Assembly (NCBI GenBank): GCA_964343305.1
Contig: CAYFJO010000260.1
Coordinates: 1 to 15,186 of the forward strand
Direction of reading: 5' to 3'
DNA: 15,186 nt
From: CAYFJO01 sp964343305
Lineage (GTDB): Bacteria > Planctomycetota > Planctomycetia > Pirellulales > Pirellulaceae
The first letter of the stretch is position 1; each line of letters begins with the position of its first letter. A program made the position numbers and the translations under genes. Below are positions 7,262 through 14,020 of the stretch, piece after piece. The notes under the pieces were generated by a model that was given only the letters and a program-made list of their open reading frames with translations, was not told where the DNA came from and ran no database searches.

Positions 7262-8862
7262 GGCGAACGATCACCCGTCGACAAGCGACCAACATGTCGC
7301 TGTTTCCGTTTCTCGCCGTGCTGATCTGCACGATGGGTGCACTGATTGTCGTGTTGGTGCTGGTCGTCAAACGTGCGGAGGCTCACGCCAAAACGCAAAC
7401 AGAAGAGCAACGGCAGCGGCACGGCGAAGTGCAACGCAAGCTCAACGAAGAACTCGAAGAGCACCAATGGCGGCAACAAATCCTGGCGGAGCAACGGCCG
7501 GAAATGATCGACAAACTCGCCGCTCACCGCGCCGAGTTGAGCCACCTCGAAGATCATATCCTGAAGCTCAAGCAAGAAGCCGATCAACTGCAGCAGCAGC
7601 TCAAGGATTTGCAGGAAATCGATTCCGTACGAAAAGAAGACCAGGGGGCATTGAAGGCGGAACTCGCTAAACTTCAGGACGAAATCGAACGTGCCGTCGA
7701 TGAGCTGAATAAGGCACGTACGGAAGCGGCCGAAAAGCCAAAATCTTATTCGCTCATTCTGTACAAAGGCCCCAACGGCACGGCGCGGCGGCCCATTTAC
7801 ATCGAATGCACTCGCCGCAGCGTGACTCTTCAACCCGAGGGCATCGTACTCAAGCGGGGCGACTTCCTTGCACCGTTGGTACCCGGCAACCCGCTCGATG
7901 CCGCCTTGCTGGCCGTACGTGAATACCTCGTGCGCAGCGGCGCGGTGACCAAAGACGGTGAGCCTTATCCGCTGTTGATCGTTCGTCCCAATGGCACCGA
8001 GGCCTACGCAATGGCTCGTGCAGCGATGAAGTCGTGGGATGACGAATTCGGTTACGAGTTAATTGACGACAAGTTGAACCTCAAATACCAGGACGCCGAT
8101 CCGGTGCTTGCGAAGACGATTCGTGACGCGGTGGAACTTGCCAGACGCCGCCAAGCTGCATTGGTGCAGGCACAGCCGTCCCGGTTTGCCACCAGTGGTC
8201 TAGGGGGAAGCAAGTCGGACGACAGTCCGGTCGTGCTGCGTCCACGACCCGGCGGTGGCGGATTCGTTCGCGAAGGGGGCGCGGGGCAAGATCCATTTTT
8301 CGACAGTGAATCCAGGCGCAACGGATTCACTGGGGGCGGCGACACGCAATCCAACGAAGAAAACCCACTACGTGGCTCCGCCAATAATCAGAATCACCCC
8401 GACAACAGAGAGTTCTTTGGTCCCAGTCCCAAGTTCGGTGCCCCATCGGATTCTAGTCCAGGCGGCACACCGAGCCCGGCCAGTGTCGGTGGTTCGAAGA
8501 ACTGCTTGGCCGAGTCGCGGGGCAAAAACTGGGGGCTGAAAAACTATTCCAACAACGCCACGGCATACACGCGACCAATTCGAGTCGTTTGCTACGGCGA
8601 CCGAATTGAGCTGATTCCACAGCGAGCAACCGGCGAGCGGCCTTACGTCACGCGTCTGCAAGGCGACACGGTGGCGGCTATCGACGAGTTTGTCTCCAAC
8701 ACGTGGAAGCACATGCAAGGCTGGGGGATCGCGGGTCGCAGTGCTTATTGGAAACCCATCCTGAGTGTCGAAGTGGCGCGGGGCGGAGAACGCACGTTCA
8801 TCGAACTGCAATCGATGCTACAAGGCAGCGGCCTGGAAGTTCGACGCAAGAGCGGAAGGTAG
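7258..8862 (+). CDS. TolR/MotB-like coiled-coil membrane protein lacking the membrane Asp (first B-like subunit)
   Basis: This 534-residue protein has one N-terminal membrane helix (about 15-37), a long Glu/Lys/Gln-rich coiled coil (40-160), a globular region (165-300), a Gly/Ser/Pro/Asn-rich linker (308-415) and a second globular domain (436-530). Its place after the channel gene and its single-anchor layout match B subunits (TolR, ExbD, MotB, ZorB). No OmpA-type peptidoglycan-binding motif is evident. In the membrane helix, PFLAVLICTMGALIVVLVLVV has no acidic residue. It aligns without gaps to the next gene's helix, with Ala20 opposite Asp18 there. Translation starts four bases inside the previous gene, with AAAGG nine bases upstream. 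The two globular regions share short motifs ('RPIYIECTRR'/'RPIRVVCYGD'), suggesting they are diverged repeats. The function is inferred only from context. Confidence 0.75.
   Translation: MRRTITRRQATNMSLFPFLAVLICTMGALIVVLVLVVKRAEAHAKTQTEEQRQRHGEVQRKLNEELEEHQWRQQILAEQRPEMIDKLAAHRAELSHLEDHILKLKQEADQLQQQLKDLQEIDSVRKEDQGALKAELAKLQDEIERAVDELNKARTEAAEKPKSYSLILYKGPNGTARRPIYIECTRRSVTLQPEGIVLKRGDFLAPLVPGNPLDAALLAVREYLVRSGAVTKDGEPYPLLIVRPNGTEAYAMARAAMKSWDDEFGYELIDDKLNLKYQDADPVLAKTIRDAVELARRRQAALVQAQPSRFATSGLGGSKSDDSPVVLRPRPGGGGFVREGGAGQDPFFDSESRRNGFTGGGDTQSNEENPLRGSANNQNHPDNREFFGPSPKFGAPSDSSPGGTPSPASVGGSKNCLAESRGKNWGLKNYSNNATAYTRPIRVVCYGDRIELIPQRATGERPYVTRLQGDTVAAIDEFVSNTWKHMQGWGIAGRSAYWKPILSVEVARGGERTFIELQSMLQGSGLEVRRKSGR
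8304..8332. repeat. Perfect 10-bp hairpin inside the linker-coding region
   Basis: CAGTGAATCC (8304-8313) and GGATTCACTG (8323-8332) are exact reverse complements around a 9-base loop. They lie in the part of the first B-like gene that encodes its Gly/Ser-rich linker, where coding constraint is low. Confidence 0.6.
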
Positions 8863-8865
8863 ACA

Positions 8866-8889
8866 GTAGGACGGATTGCCCATCCGTCC
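8866..8889. repeat. Dispersed intergenic palindrome, copy 1
   Basis: GGACGGAT/ATCCGTCC (8869-8876/8882-8889) pair around TGCCC. The 24-base segment from 8866 matches 13380-13403 at 23 of 24 positions. It starts four bases after a stop codon and ends nine bases before the next ATG, so it fills the whole 36-base gap inside the channel operon. Confidence 0.7.
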
Positions 8890-8898
8890 CACAGAGCA

Positions 8899-9915
8899 AT
8901 GGCACGAGCACGCAAACAACACGATGATCCCGGCCAAGACTCCTTCTTGGACGTTGTCGCAAATCTGGTTGGCATTCTCGTCATCCTGGTGATCGTCGTC
9001 GGCGCACGCGCCAAGAACGCCAAAGTGACTCCCGTCTCCGAGGAACATCAAACCGCCGTCGCCAAACTGAAGACCGACATCGAAACCACCAAGGGTGCGA
9101 CGAACGGCCTGGAACGCAGTTTCAAAGAGATCCAACAAAAGGTCAAGATGCAGCAAGCCGCCATCGACACGCGACGCGCCGAGCGGAACTACATTCAAAC
9201 CGCCATCACCATCGTGGCACGCGACCTGGACGAGCAACGCAAGAAGCTCGGCGCGAAGGATCGCGAAGCTCTCGAACTACGGCGCGATCTAAACGCGGCG
9301 CACGCGAGACTATCCGAAATCGCTCAACAGAAATCCGTCGTCGAGAATTCTGCCGCCGAAACGATTGCCATCGAGCACATCCCAACACCAATGGCCAAAA
9401 CCGTGTTCGGCAAAGAGATCCACTTTCGGTTGCTCAACGGCCGGTTGGCATACGTGCCGCTGGAAGAGTTGATCGAATTGATGAAGAACGAAATCCGTCT
9501 GAAGGCCGAGAAGCTTCGAACCGTTTCAGAGACCACCGAAACGGTGGGCCCGATCGGCGGCTTTCACTTGCGGTACAAGCTGGCTATTAAGGTGAGCACC
9601 GCTGAGACAAAGTTCGGTGTCGTGCAACGCAAAGGCCCCGAATTCCTCGGCTTCTACCTTAGACCAACCGGCCAGCAACTTGGCGAACCGTTCGACCAGG
9701 CGATGCTCGAGGATTCGGAGTTCATGAAAACGCTTGGCTCGCTCAACCCCGACACCGCCACGATCACCGTCTGGGTCTATCCCGACAGCTTCAACGAGTT
9801 TCTGGTCCTCAAGCGCGAAATGTTCAAGCGTGGCTTCTTAACCGCCTGCTGGCCACTGCCAGAAGACCAACCCATCGCGGGCGGTCCCAACGGCAGCCGC
9901 AGCGTTGCTCAGTGA
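8899..9915 (+). CDS. TolR/MotB-like coiled-coil membrane protein with the membrane Asp (second B-like subunit)
   Basis: This 338-residue protein has a short charged N-terminus, then a membrane helix (about 16-35) that begins DSFLDVVANLVGILVILVIVVG. Asp18 sits near the start of the helix, as the proton-carrying Asp does in MotB, TolR and ExbD. A coiled coil follows (about 46-148), then a globular domain (155-320) with no recognised family. This layout and its position third after the MotA/TolQ-like gene support a stator B subunit anchored in the inner membrane with its bulk in the periplasm. No clear Shine-Dalgarno lies before the ATG at 8899; the region is occupied by the palindrome at 8866-8889, so translation may depend on readthrough from the previous gene or on that structure. 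The stop is 18 bases from the convergent lipoprotein's stop, with no obvious terminator between. Confidence 0.78.
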   Translation: MARARKQHDDPGQDSFLDVVANLVGILVILVIVVGARAKNAKVTPVSEEHQTAVAKLKTDIETTKGATNGLERSFKEIQQKVKMQQAAIDTRRAERNYIQTAITIVARDLDEQRKKLGAKDREALELRRDLNAAHARLSEIAQQKSVVENSAAETIAIEHIPTPMAKTVFGKEIHFRLLNGRLAYVPLEELIELMKNEIRLKAEKLRTVSETTETVGPIGGFHLRYKLAIKVSTAETKFGVVQRKGPEFLGFYLRPTGQQLGEPFDQAMLEDSEFMKTLGSLNPDTATITVWVYPDSFNEFLVLKREMFKRGFLTACWPLPEDQPIAGGPNGSRSVAQ

Positions 9916-9933
9916 AAAACGAGTCAAGGGTAG

Positions 9934-12078
9934 TCAGTCGTCCAAATTGACTTCTTCACCATCCCGCGGATCGACCAGTTTCCGGAACGTGTCGGCGTCG
10001 ATGTCCTTGGGCAGCGTGCGGGCAAAGCCATCGAAGAACACGACGTCGAGGCCTTCTTCCGGGATTTCTCCCAGACACGCGAGTGGTTTCTCGGGGTCAA
10101 AGACCATGTCAACGGGTTGTGTCCATGTGACAGCCTCTTTGCCCGAGATCCGAACGGCAAAGATCGTGTTCGACAATCCGTCTGTGATATCGTTAAACGA
10201 CAATGGGCCGTCCGATGGATAGGCCGTGTTCTTGCCAGTGAGCAAGACAATGGTGGATTTGCTGTCGGAATCGCCGAAAACCATCGGCATCATCGCGCCC
10301 AACGCTTGATCATTGACTCCGCTATCCCAGGCTTCATCAAAGTTGTACTGGTCAGCGAGAAAAGCTTGGTCCAAATACGGGAGCAGATCGACACGCCAAC
10401 TGGATGCCGGCTTGCCTTCTTGCATTGGCAGGTTGCTGGGCAACATACGATACGTGTCATAATAGTTATGGAGCGCGATTCCAACCATCTTAAGGTTGTT
10501 CAGCCTCTGAGCTTTCTTGGCCGCTTCCTCGGCTTGTGCGATCGCACTCATGATCGCTTCTGCAATTCCATCGGGACGAGCCAGTGATACGACGACACTT
10601 TGGTCCTTGGTGGTTGCCGCGATCCCTTTGAGTAATTTGCCGCCGAATTCGACCAGGGCCCCAGCTTCCGGATCGTCCTTCATCTCCTCGAGCAACGACC
10701 CTGCCCCGAACTTCAGCGCCGAGAGACCGAAATCGACAGCCCCCTTCAACTCATCACGCGCCGCCTCGTCGACGGATGTGAGGTGGATTTCCAGCAGATT
10801 CCCGGCGCCGACATTGCCGACGATAGAAACCGAACTTAGTTTTTCGAGAGGACCCACGACGTCTGGCATGCCTGCGGCAGGGTTCCCATCCTCGTCAGTG
10901 GTTGCCTGTACCGCCATTCCCGTCAACGTCTCTCGCACGGGAGCAATCATGGCCAAGGCAAACAGGTCGTTGTCAACCGAGGTTGCCGCGAGTTGTGAGA
11001 TCAGCGGACTCTTCAAACTTCCCTTGGAGTCGATCACCTTTTTCGTTCGTTCAACACCTGAAACGACGAAGGTACGATCGTCCGGCATCCAGGCGGAAGT
11101 TTCCGGATCGTCTGGATTGAGATAAATGGTCTGACCAGCGTGTTCGATCTGTTCAGCGTCCTCCTGAATCTTCTCCTTCAAGAAGGCGGCAGCGTCCGCG
11201 TCGACGAATCGAACGATGAAACCAAAAAGCTTGGCAAAAGATGGTTGCTCGAACTCGCCGAGCTCTTCATCCAAACGAACTTCTTCCTCGAAGCCATCGT
11301 TAGGATCAAATTTTGGCTCCTCAGGATCGACTTCGGGCTCTTCTTCCAACCCGGTAAACAGGCCATCGAAATTGGGTGTTGATTCGTCGGCTTCCGTCCC
11401 GGCCTGCCCCGCGGGTTCGTCGGGCGGAGAAGACCCTGGCTCCGACCCATCGTCCGAGTCCGGCCCTTCAGATCTCTCCTCCGGAGAATCGCCATCTGGC
11501 GGGATTGCACCCTCCACCGGGATGTCCTCGAATGATGGCTCACTGCCAAACCCGGTCATCAACATCATCACATCCTCAGGCGTCACCGGGACAGTAAACA
11601 AAGCGATTTGTTCGACGGTGGTCGGATCGAACGGTTCCATTTCGCTTAACATTTCATCGCGAAGTCCCTCCGGAATGCTTTGCACCAATTCCGATTCGAG
11701 AATCCGCTTGGGATGAATGACCAGAGCCGCAAAGAATTCGTCTGATACATACCTCGTATCGAAACCGTTTTCGACCGGCGCGGGTACAGACGCGACATCA
11801 TTGTCGTCCGCAGGCGCGGCATCCGCCGCCGATGTGTCATCGCCGGACGAGTCATCGCCGGACGAGTCATCTGCTGCGTCGCTGTCGTCCGCCGAACTGT
11901 CGTCGCCACTGGCGGAATCGTCGGTCGCGGCGTCATTTGTAGCGGAATCATCACCAGCAGCAACTGTGTTGTCATTGTCATTCGCCGAATCGTCGTTCGA
12001 CGTGTTTTCGCCGCCACCACAGCCAATGATCGTGGCAAGCAGTACGCAAAGCCAGAGTTTATAGAACGAGAATCGCAT
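9934..12078 (-). CDS. Asp-rich lipoprotein with DUF1559-like C-terminal domain
   Basis: This 714-residue secreted lipoprotein has a signal peptide with hydrophobic core LWLCVLLATIIGC and lipobox Cys20. Residues 24-97 are a low-complexity Asp/Ser/Ala stretch. Residues 105-185 are globular and 190-278 are a second acidic, Pro-rich stretch. Residues 280-515 are a globular region without recognised family. The C-terminus (525-700) resembles the planctomycete DUF1559 domain: RLNNLKMVGIALHNYYDTYRML (525-546), SSWRVDLLPYLDQ (559-571) and DITDGLSNTIFAV (630-642). Typical DUF1559 proteins begin with a type IV prepilin-like N-terminus; here that is replaced by a lipoprotein anchor and a large unrelated N-terminal part. 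The frame opens at 12213, but the ATG at 12078 starts the signal peptide and has GGAG seven bases upstream. The acidic stretches could bind calcium or cationic matter; that is only a guess. Confidence 0.85.
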   Translation of the reverse strand: MRFSFYKLWLCVLLATIIGCGGGENTSNDDSANDNDNTVAAGDDSATNDAATDDSASGDDSSADDSDAADDSSGDDSSGDDTSAADAAPADDNDVASVPAPVENGFDTRYVSDEFFAALVIHPKRILESELVQSIPEGLRDEMLSEMEPFDPTTVEQIALFTVPVTPEDVMMLMTGFGSEPSFEDIPVEGAIPPDGDSPEERSEGPDSDDGSEPGSSPPDEPAGQAGTEADESTPNFDGLFTGLEEEPEVDPEEPKFDPNDGFEEEVRLDEELGEFEQPSFAKLFGFIVRFVDADAAAFLKEKIQEDAEQIEHAGQTIYLNPDDPETSAWMPDDRTFVVSGVERTKKVIDSKGSLKSPLISQLAATSVDNDLFALAMIAPVRETLTGMAVQATTDEDGNPAAGMPDVVGPLEKLSSVSIVGNVGAGNLLEIHLTSVDEAARDELKGAVDFGLSALKFGAGSLLEEMKDDPEAGALVEFGGKLLKGIAATTKDQSVVVSLARPDGIAEAIMSAIAQAEEAAKKAQRLNNLKMVGIALHNYYDTYRMLPSNLPMQEGKPASSWRVDLLPYLDQAFLADQYNFDEAWDSGVNDQALGAMMPMVFGDSDSKSTIVLLTGKNTAYPSDGPLSFNDITDGLSNTIFAVRISGKEAVTWTQPVDMVFDPEKPLACLGEIPEEGLDVVFFDGFARTLPKDIDADTFRKLVDPRDGEEVNLDD
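11836..11865. repeat. Two tandem 15-bp units encoding Asp/Ser/Gly repeats
   Basis: GTCATCGCCGGACGA occurs twice in a row (11836-11850 and 11851-11865) and a partial copy follows. On the minus strand this encodes SSGDD-type repeats in the low-complexity segment of the lipoprotein. Such units expand and contract by slippage, so length may vary between strains. Confidence 0.7.
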
Positions 12079-12132
12079 TACTCGTCTCCGTATCAACAAA
12101 AAGTGAAGGTGGAACTCGCGACGCAGCGCGTC

Positions 12133-12161
12133 ACCATAACCTTTTGCCATTGGATTCGCAA
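12133..12161 (-). promoter_or_regulatory. Candidate promoter for the lipoprotein gene
   Basis: Read on the minus strand, TTGCGA (12161-12156) and TATGGT (12138-12133) are 17 bases apart, each matching four of six consensus positions. A start near 12126 would leave a leader of about 48 bases before the ATG at 12078. Confidence 0.3.
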
Positions 12162-12206
12162 GAAGATTGCGATGAGGGTCGTGCCCGGAACACGTGGTTC
12201 GTTGGC

Positions 12207-12233
12207 TTGACATTTTCAGCGGACTGCGATAAA
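12207..12233 (+). promoter_or_regulatory. Candidate promoter for floA
   Basis: A perfect TTGACA (12207-12212) is followed after 15 bases by GATAAA (12228-12233). The spacing is short for a sigma70 promoter, so confidence is limited. The leader to the floA start would be about 90 bases. The whole 12079-12331 gap between the divergent genes holds only these candidate promoters as far as I can see. Confidence 0.35.
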
Positions 12234-12331
12234 CCTGCGATTAGTCGTTTGTTGTTTCACGGAAAGGAATTGCACCCAAGGCGACTTCTTTTCTATTCGT
12301 TTATTCAGAAACCGAACAAAGGATGGGACCT

Positions 12332-13372
12332 ATGTGGCTGTTGGCTCAGGATATGGATCCGGGACAGATGATTCTGATCGGGGTAGTTGTCTTTTTTATC
12401 CTCATCGGCTTGATCATCCTGGCGGTCTTTGCTTCGTATTTTAAGTGGTGGATCCAATCCTATCTGACCAACGCCGGCATTACGTTGTTGGAATTGCTGG
12501 GCATGACGTTTCGCAAAGTGCGTCCCGCGGTCATCGTCCAAAGCAAGGTCATGTCCGTACAGGCTGGATTGACCGACCCAGAGATGACCACCAAGTCGTT
12601 GGAAGCACACTATCTCGCTGGCGGCAATGTGCCGCTCGTGATCCGATCGCTGATCGCCGCCAACAAAGCCAAGACGATTAAACTGAGTTTCCGCGAAGCA
12701 ACCGCCATCGACCTGGCTGGACGAAACGTGTTGGAAGCGGTGCAAACGAGCGTTTACCCGAAGGTCATCGATTGTCCGCCGAAAGGTGGAACGCGAGCCT
12801 CACTCGACGCGGTCGCCCGTGATGGCATTCAATTGAAAGTGACGGCCCGAGTCACCGTGCGTGCTAACCTGCAACAACTCATCGGTGGTGCCACCGAAGA
12901 AACGATCATCGCCCGCGTGGGGGAAGGTATCGTCAGTGCGATTGGTTCGGCTGACGACCATAAGGCCGTTTTGGAAAACCCCGACGTGATTTCAAAAGCC
13001 GTGCTGGCCAAGCGATTGGATTCGCAAACGGCGTTCGAAATCGTCTCCATTGACATCGCTGATATCGATGTCGGTGATAACATCGGCGCCAGTTTGCAGG
13101 CGCATCAGGCCGAAGCCGATACGCGTGTGGCCCGAGCTAAAGCGGAGGGTCGCCGAGCCATGGCCGTGGCCGCCGAACAGGAAAAAACGGCTTCGGTCGA
13201 AGAAGCTCGTGCTAAACTGGTAGAAGCCGAAGCGGAAGTACCAAAAGCAATGGCCGAGTCCTTCCGTAGCGGCCGATTGGGTATTATGGACTACTATAAA
13301 CTGCGAAACGTCCAGGCCGACACCGACATGAGAAAGTCCATCGCAACCGCCAGCACAGAGAGCAGCAATTAG
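12332..13372 (+). CDS. floA: Flotillin-like protein FloA
   Basis: This is a member of the bacterial FloA (formerly YqfA/UPF0365) family, about 346 residues here and close to the usual 330. FloA proteins form membrane foci ('functional membrane microdomains') that affect fluidity and membrane protein organisation. A hydrophobic hairpin-like segment (MILIGVVVFFILIGLIILAVFA) occupies the first 40 residues. The FloA core follows: the GMTFRKVRPAVIV region, then LEAHYLAGGNVPLVIRSLIAANKA, DLAGRNVLEAVQTSV and KVTARVTVRANLQQLIGGA. A C-terminal Ala/Glu-rich coiled coil runs from HQAEADTRVARAKAEGRRAM to the GRLGIMDYYKLRNVQADTDMR end. ATGs at 12323 and 12332 are both in frame; AAAGGA at 12318-12323 gives eight-base spacing only to 12332, so I prefer that one. 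A small conserved-looking gene follows, probably in the same transcript. Confidence 0.93.
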   Translation: MWLLAQDMDPGQMILIGVVVFFILIGLIILAVFASYFKWWIQSYLTNAGITLLELLGMTFRKVRPAVIVQSKVMSVQAGLTDPEMTTKSLEAHYLAGGNVPLVIRSLIAANKAKTIKLSFREATAIDLAGRNVLEAVQTSVYPKVIDCPPKGGTRASLDAVARDGIQLKVTARVTVRANLQQLIGGATEETIIARVGEGIVSAIGSADDHKAVLENPDVISKAVLAKRLDSQTAFEIVSIDIADIDVGDNIGASLQAHQAEADTRVARAKAEGRRAMAVAAEQEKTASVEEARAKLVEAEAEVPKAMAESFRSGRLGIMDYYKLRNVQADTDMRKSIATASTESSN

Positions 13373-13379
13373 TGATTCC

Positions 13380-13403
13380 GTAGGACGGATTGCCAATCCG
13401 TCC
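13380..13403. repeat. Dispersed intergenic palindrome, copy 2
   Basis: GGACGGATTG (13383-13392) and CAATCCGTCC (13394-13403) form a perfect 10-bp dyad around one base. The segment differs at one base from the copy at 8866-8889 and also begins just after a stop codon, this time floA's. I recall this phrase as very common between genes in planctomycete genomes. Confidence 0.75.
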
Positions 13404-13428
13404 AAATTCCGACCGGGAACGATCCACC

Positions 13429-13938
13429 ATGATGGACGAAATCGAAAAATTCCTTCGACAAGCTGCCGCCCGACGAGGCGGTGGACAACAACCGCCGCCG
13501 CAGCCCGAGATTGAATTCGTCGAGCCGGAGTATGTCGAACCCCAACCGGTCGACCCGCGCTCGGTTCAAGGGAATCAGGGGCGGCACATTCAGTCGCAGG
13601 TTGCTTCACGTCAAATCCAGACATCGAATTTCGACCAACGCGCCGCACAGCGGGGTACTCGTGAGCGTCAAGCCGACGACATGATGGAAGCCCATCTGCA
13701 CGAGAAGTTTGATCACGAGATTAGCGATTTGTCCGGTGAGTCTTCTCGCGTCGCTTCCGCCTACCAAGACAAAGGAGCGACACCCTATACCGAAGACCAG
13801 GATGCGACACCGTACGTCGATGATGAGGCTGCCAATCAGTTTGCGCGAAACCTCGTCCGCATGTTCAGCTCGCCCGCGAGTATCCAGCAGGCGATTCTTA
13901 TGAACGAAATCCTCCAGCGTCCCGAACATCGCTGGTAG
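13429..13938 (+). CDS. Unrecognised small acidic protein downstream of floA
   Basis: This 169-residue hypothetical soluble protein has no signal peptide and no membrane helix. The N-terminus (MMDEIEKFLRQAAARRGGG) is a short amphipathic helix. A Pro/Glu/Gln-rich stretch follows (about 22-45), then a polar region with a charged helix (about 75-100), and finally a likely helical C-terminus (FARNLVRMFSSPASIQQAILMNEILQRP). That last piece ends the protein in a way suggesting a short binding helix. The frame is open from a TTG at 13390, but that lies inside the palindrome; the double ATG at 13429/13432 is more credible. It lies 56 bases after floA with only the palindrome between, which suggests a shared transcript and a possible FloA-related role. 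Confidence 0.7.
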   Translation: MMDEIEKFLRQAAARRGGGQQPPPQPEIEFVEPEYVEPQPVDPRSVQGNQGRHIQSQVASRQIQTSNFDQRAAQRGTRERQADDMMEAHLHEKFDHEISDLSGESSRVASAYQDKGATPYTEDQDATPYVDDEAANQFARNLVRMFSSPASIQQAILMNEILQRPEHRW

Positions 13939-13965
13939 TTGTCGCGGCATCTTCAAGTGGGTAAG

Positions 13966-13995
13966 TTGGTGACTTCCGCGCTCGCCTTCTATACA
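13966..13995 (+). promoter_or_regulatory. Weak promoter candidate for the dehydrogenase gene
   Basis: TTGGTG (13966-13971) and TATACA (13990-13995) are 18 bases apart, matching three and four of six consensus positions. The gene could equally be read through from upstream. Confidence 0.22.
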
Positions 13996-14020
13996 ACCCA
14001 CCTCCTGAGGAACGAACATC

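Noticed and set aside
8866..8889. Intrinsic terminator inside the motor operon
   Set aside because: The stem is strong but no T-run follows, and a near-identical copy occurs elsewhere, so a dispersed palindrome is the better reading.
5933..9915. Zorya type defence system
   Set aside because: The ZorA-like tail and B-type subunits suggested it, but there is no OmpA domain, no ZorC/ZorD/ZorE gene, and no defence genes nearby.
5933..9915. Flagellar MotAB or Tol-Pal operon
   Set aside because: No peptidoglycan-binding OmpA motif, Pal, TolA, TolB or flagellar gene is present, and there are two B-like genes instead of one.
10517..11125. 202-codon plus-strand frame opposite the lipoprotein gene
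   Set aside because: Its Ser/Pro/Ala-rich composition mirrors the coding strand, and the minus-strand gene has a signal peptide and a known domain.
12144..12371. 75-codon frame in the lipoprotein-floA gap
   Set aside because: It runs into floA in another frame, covers the candidate floA promoter and shows no protein features.
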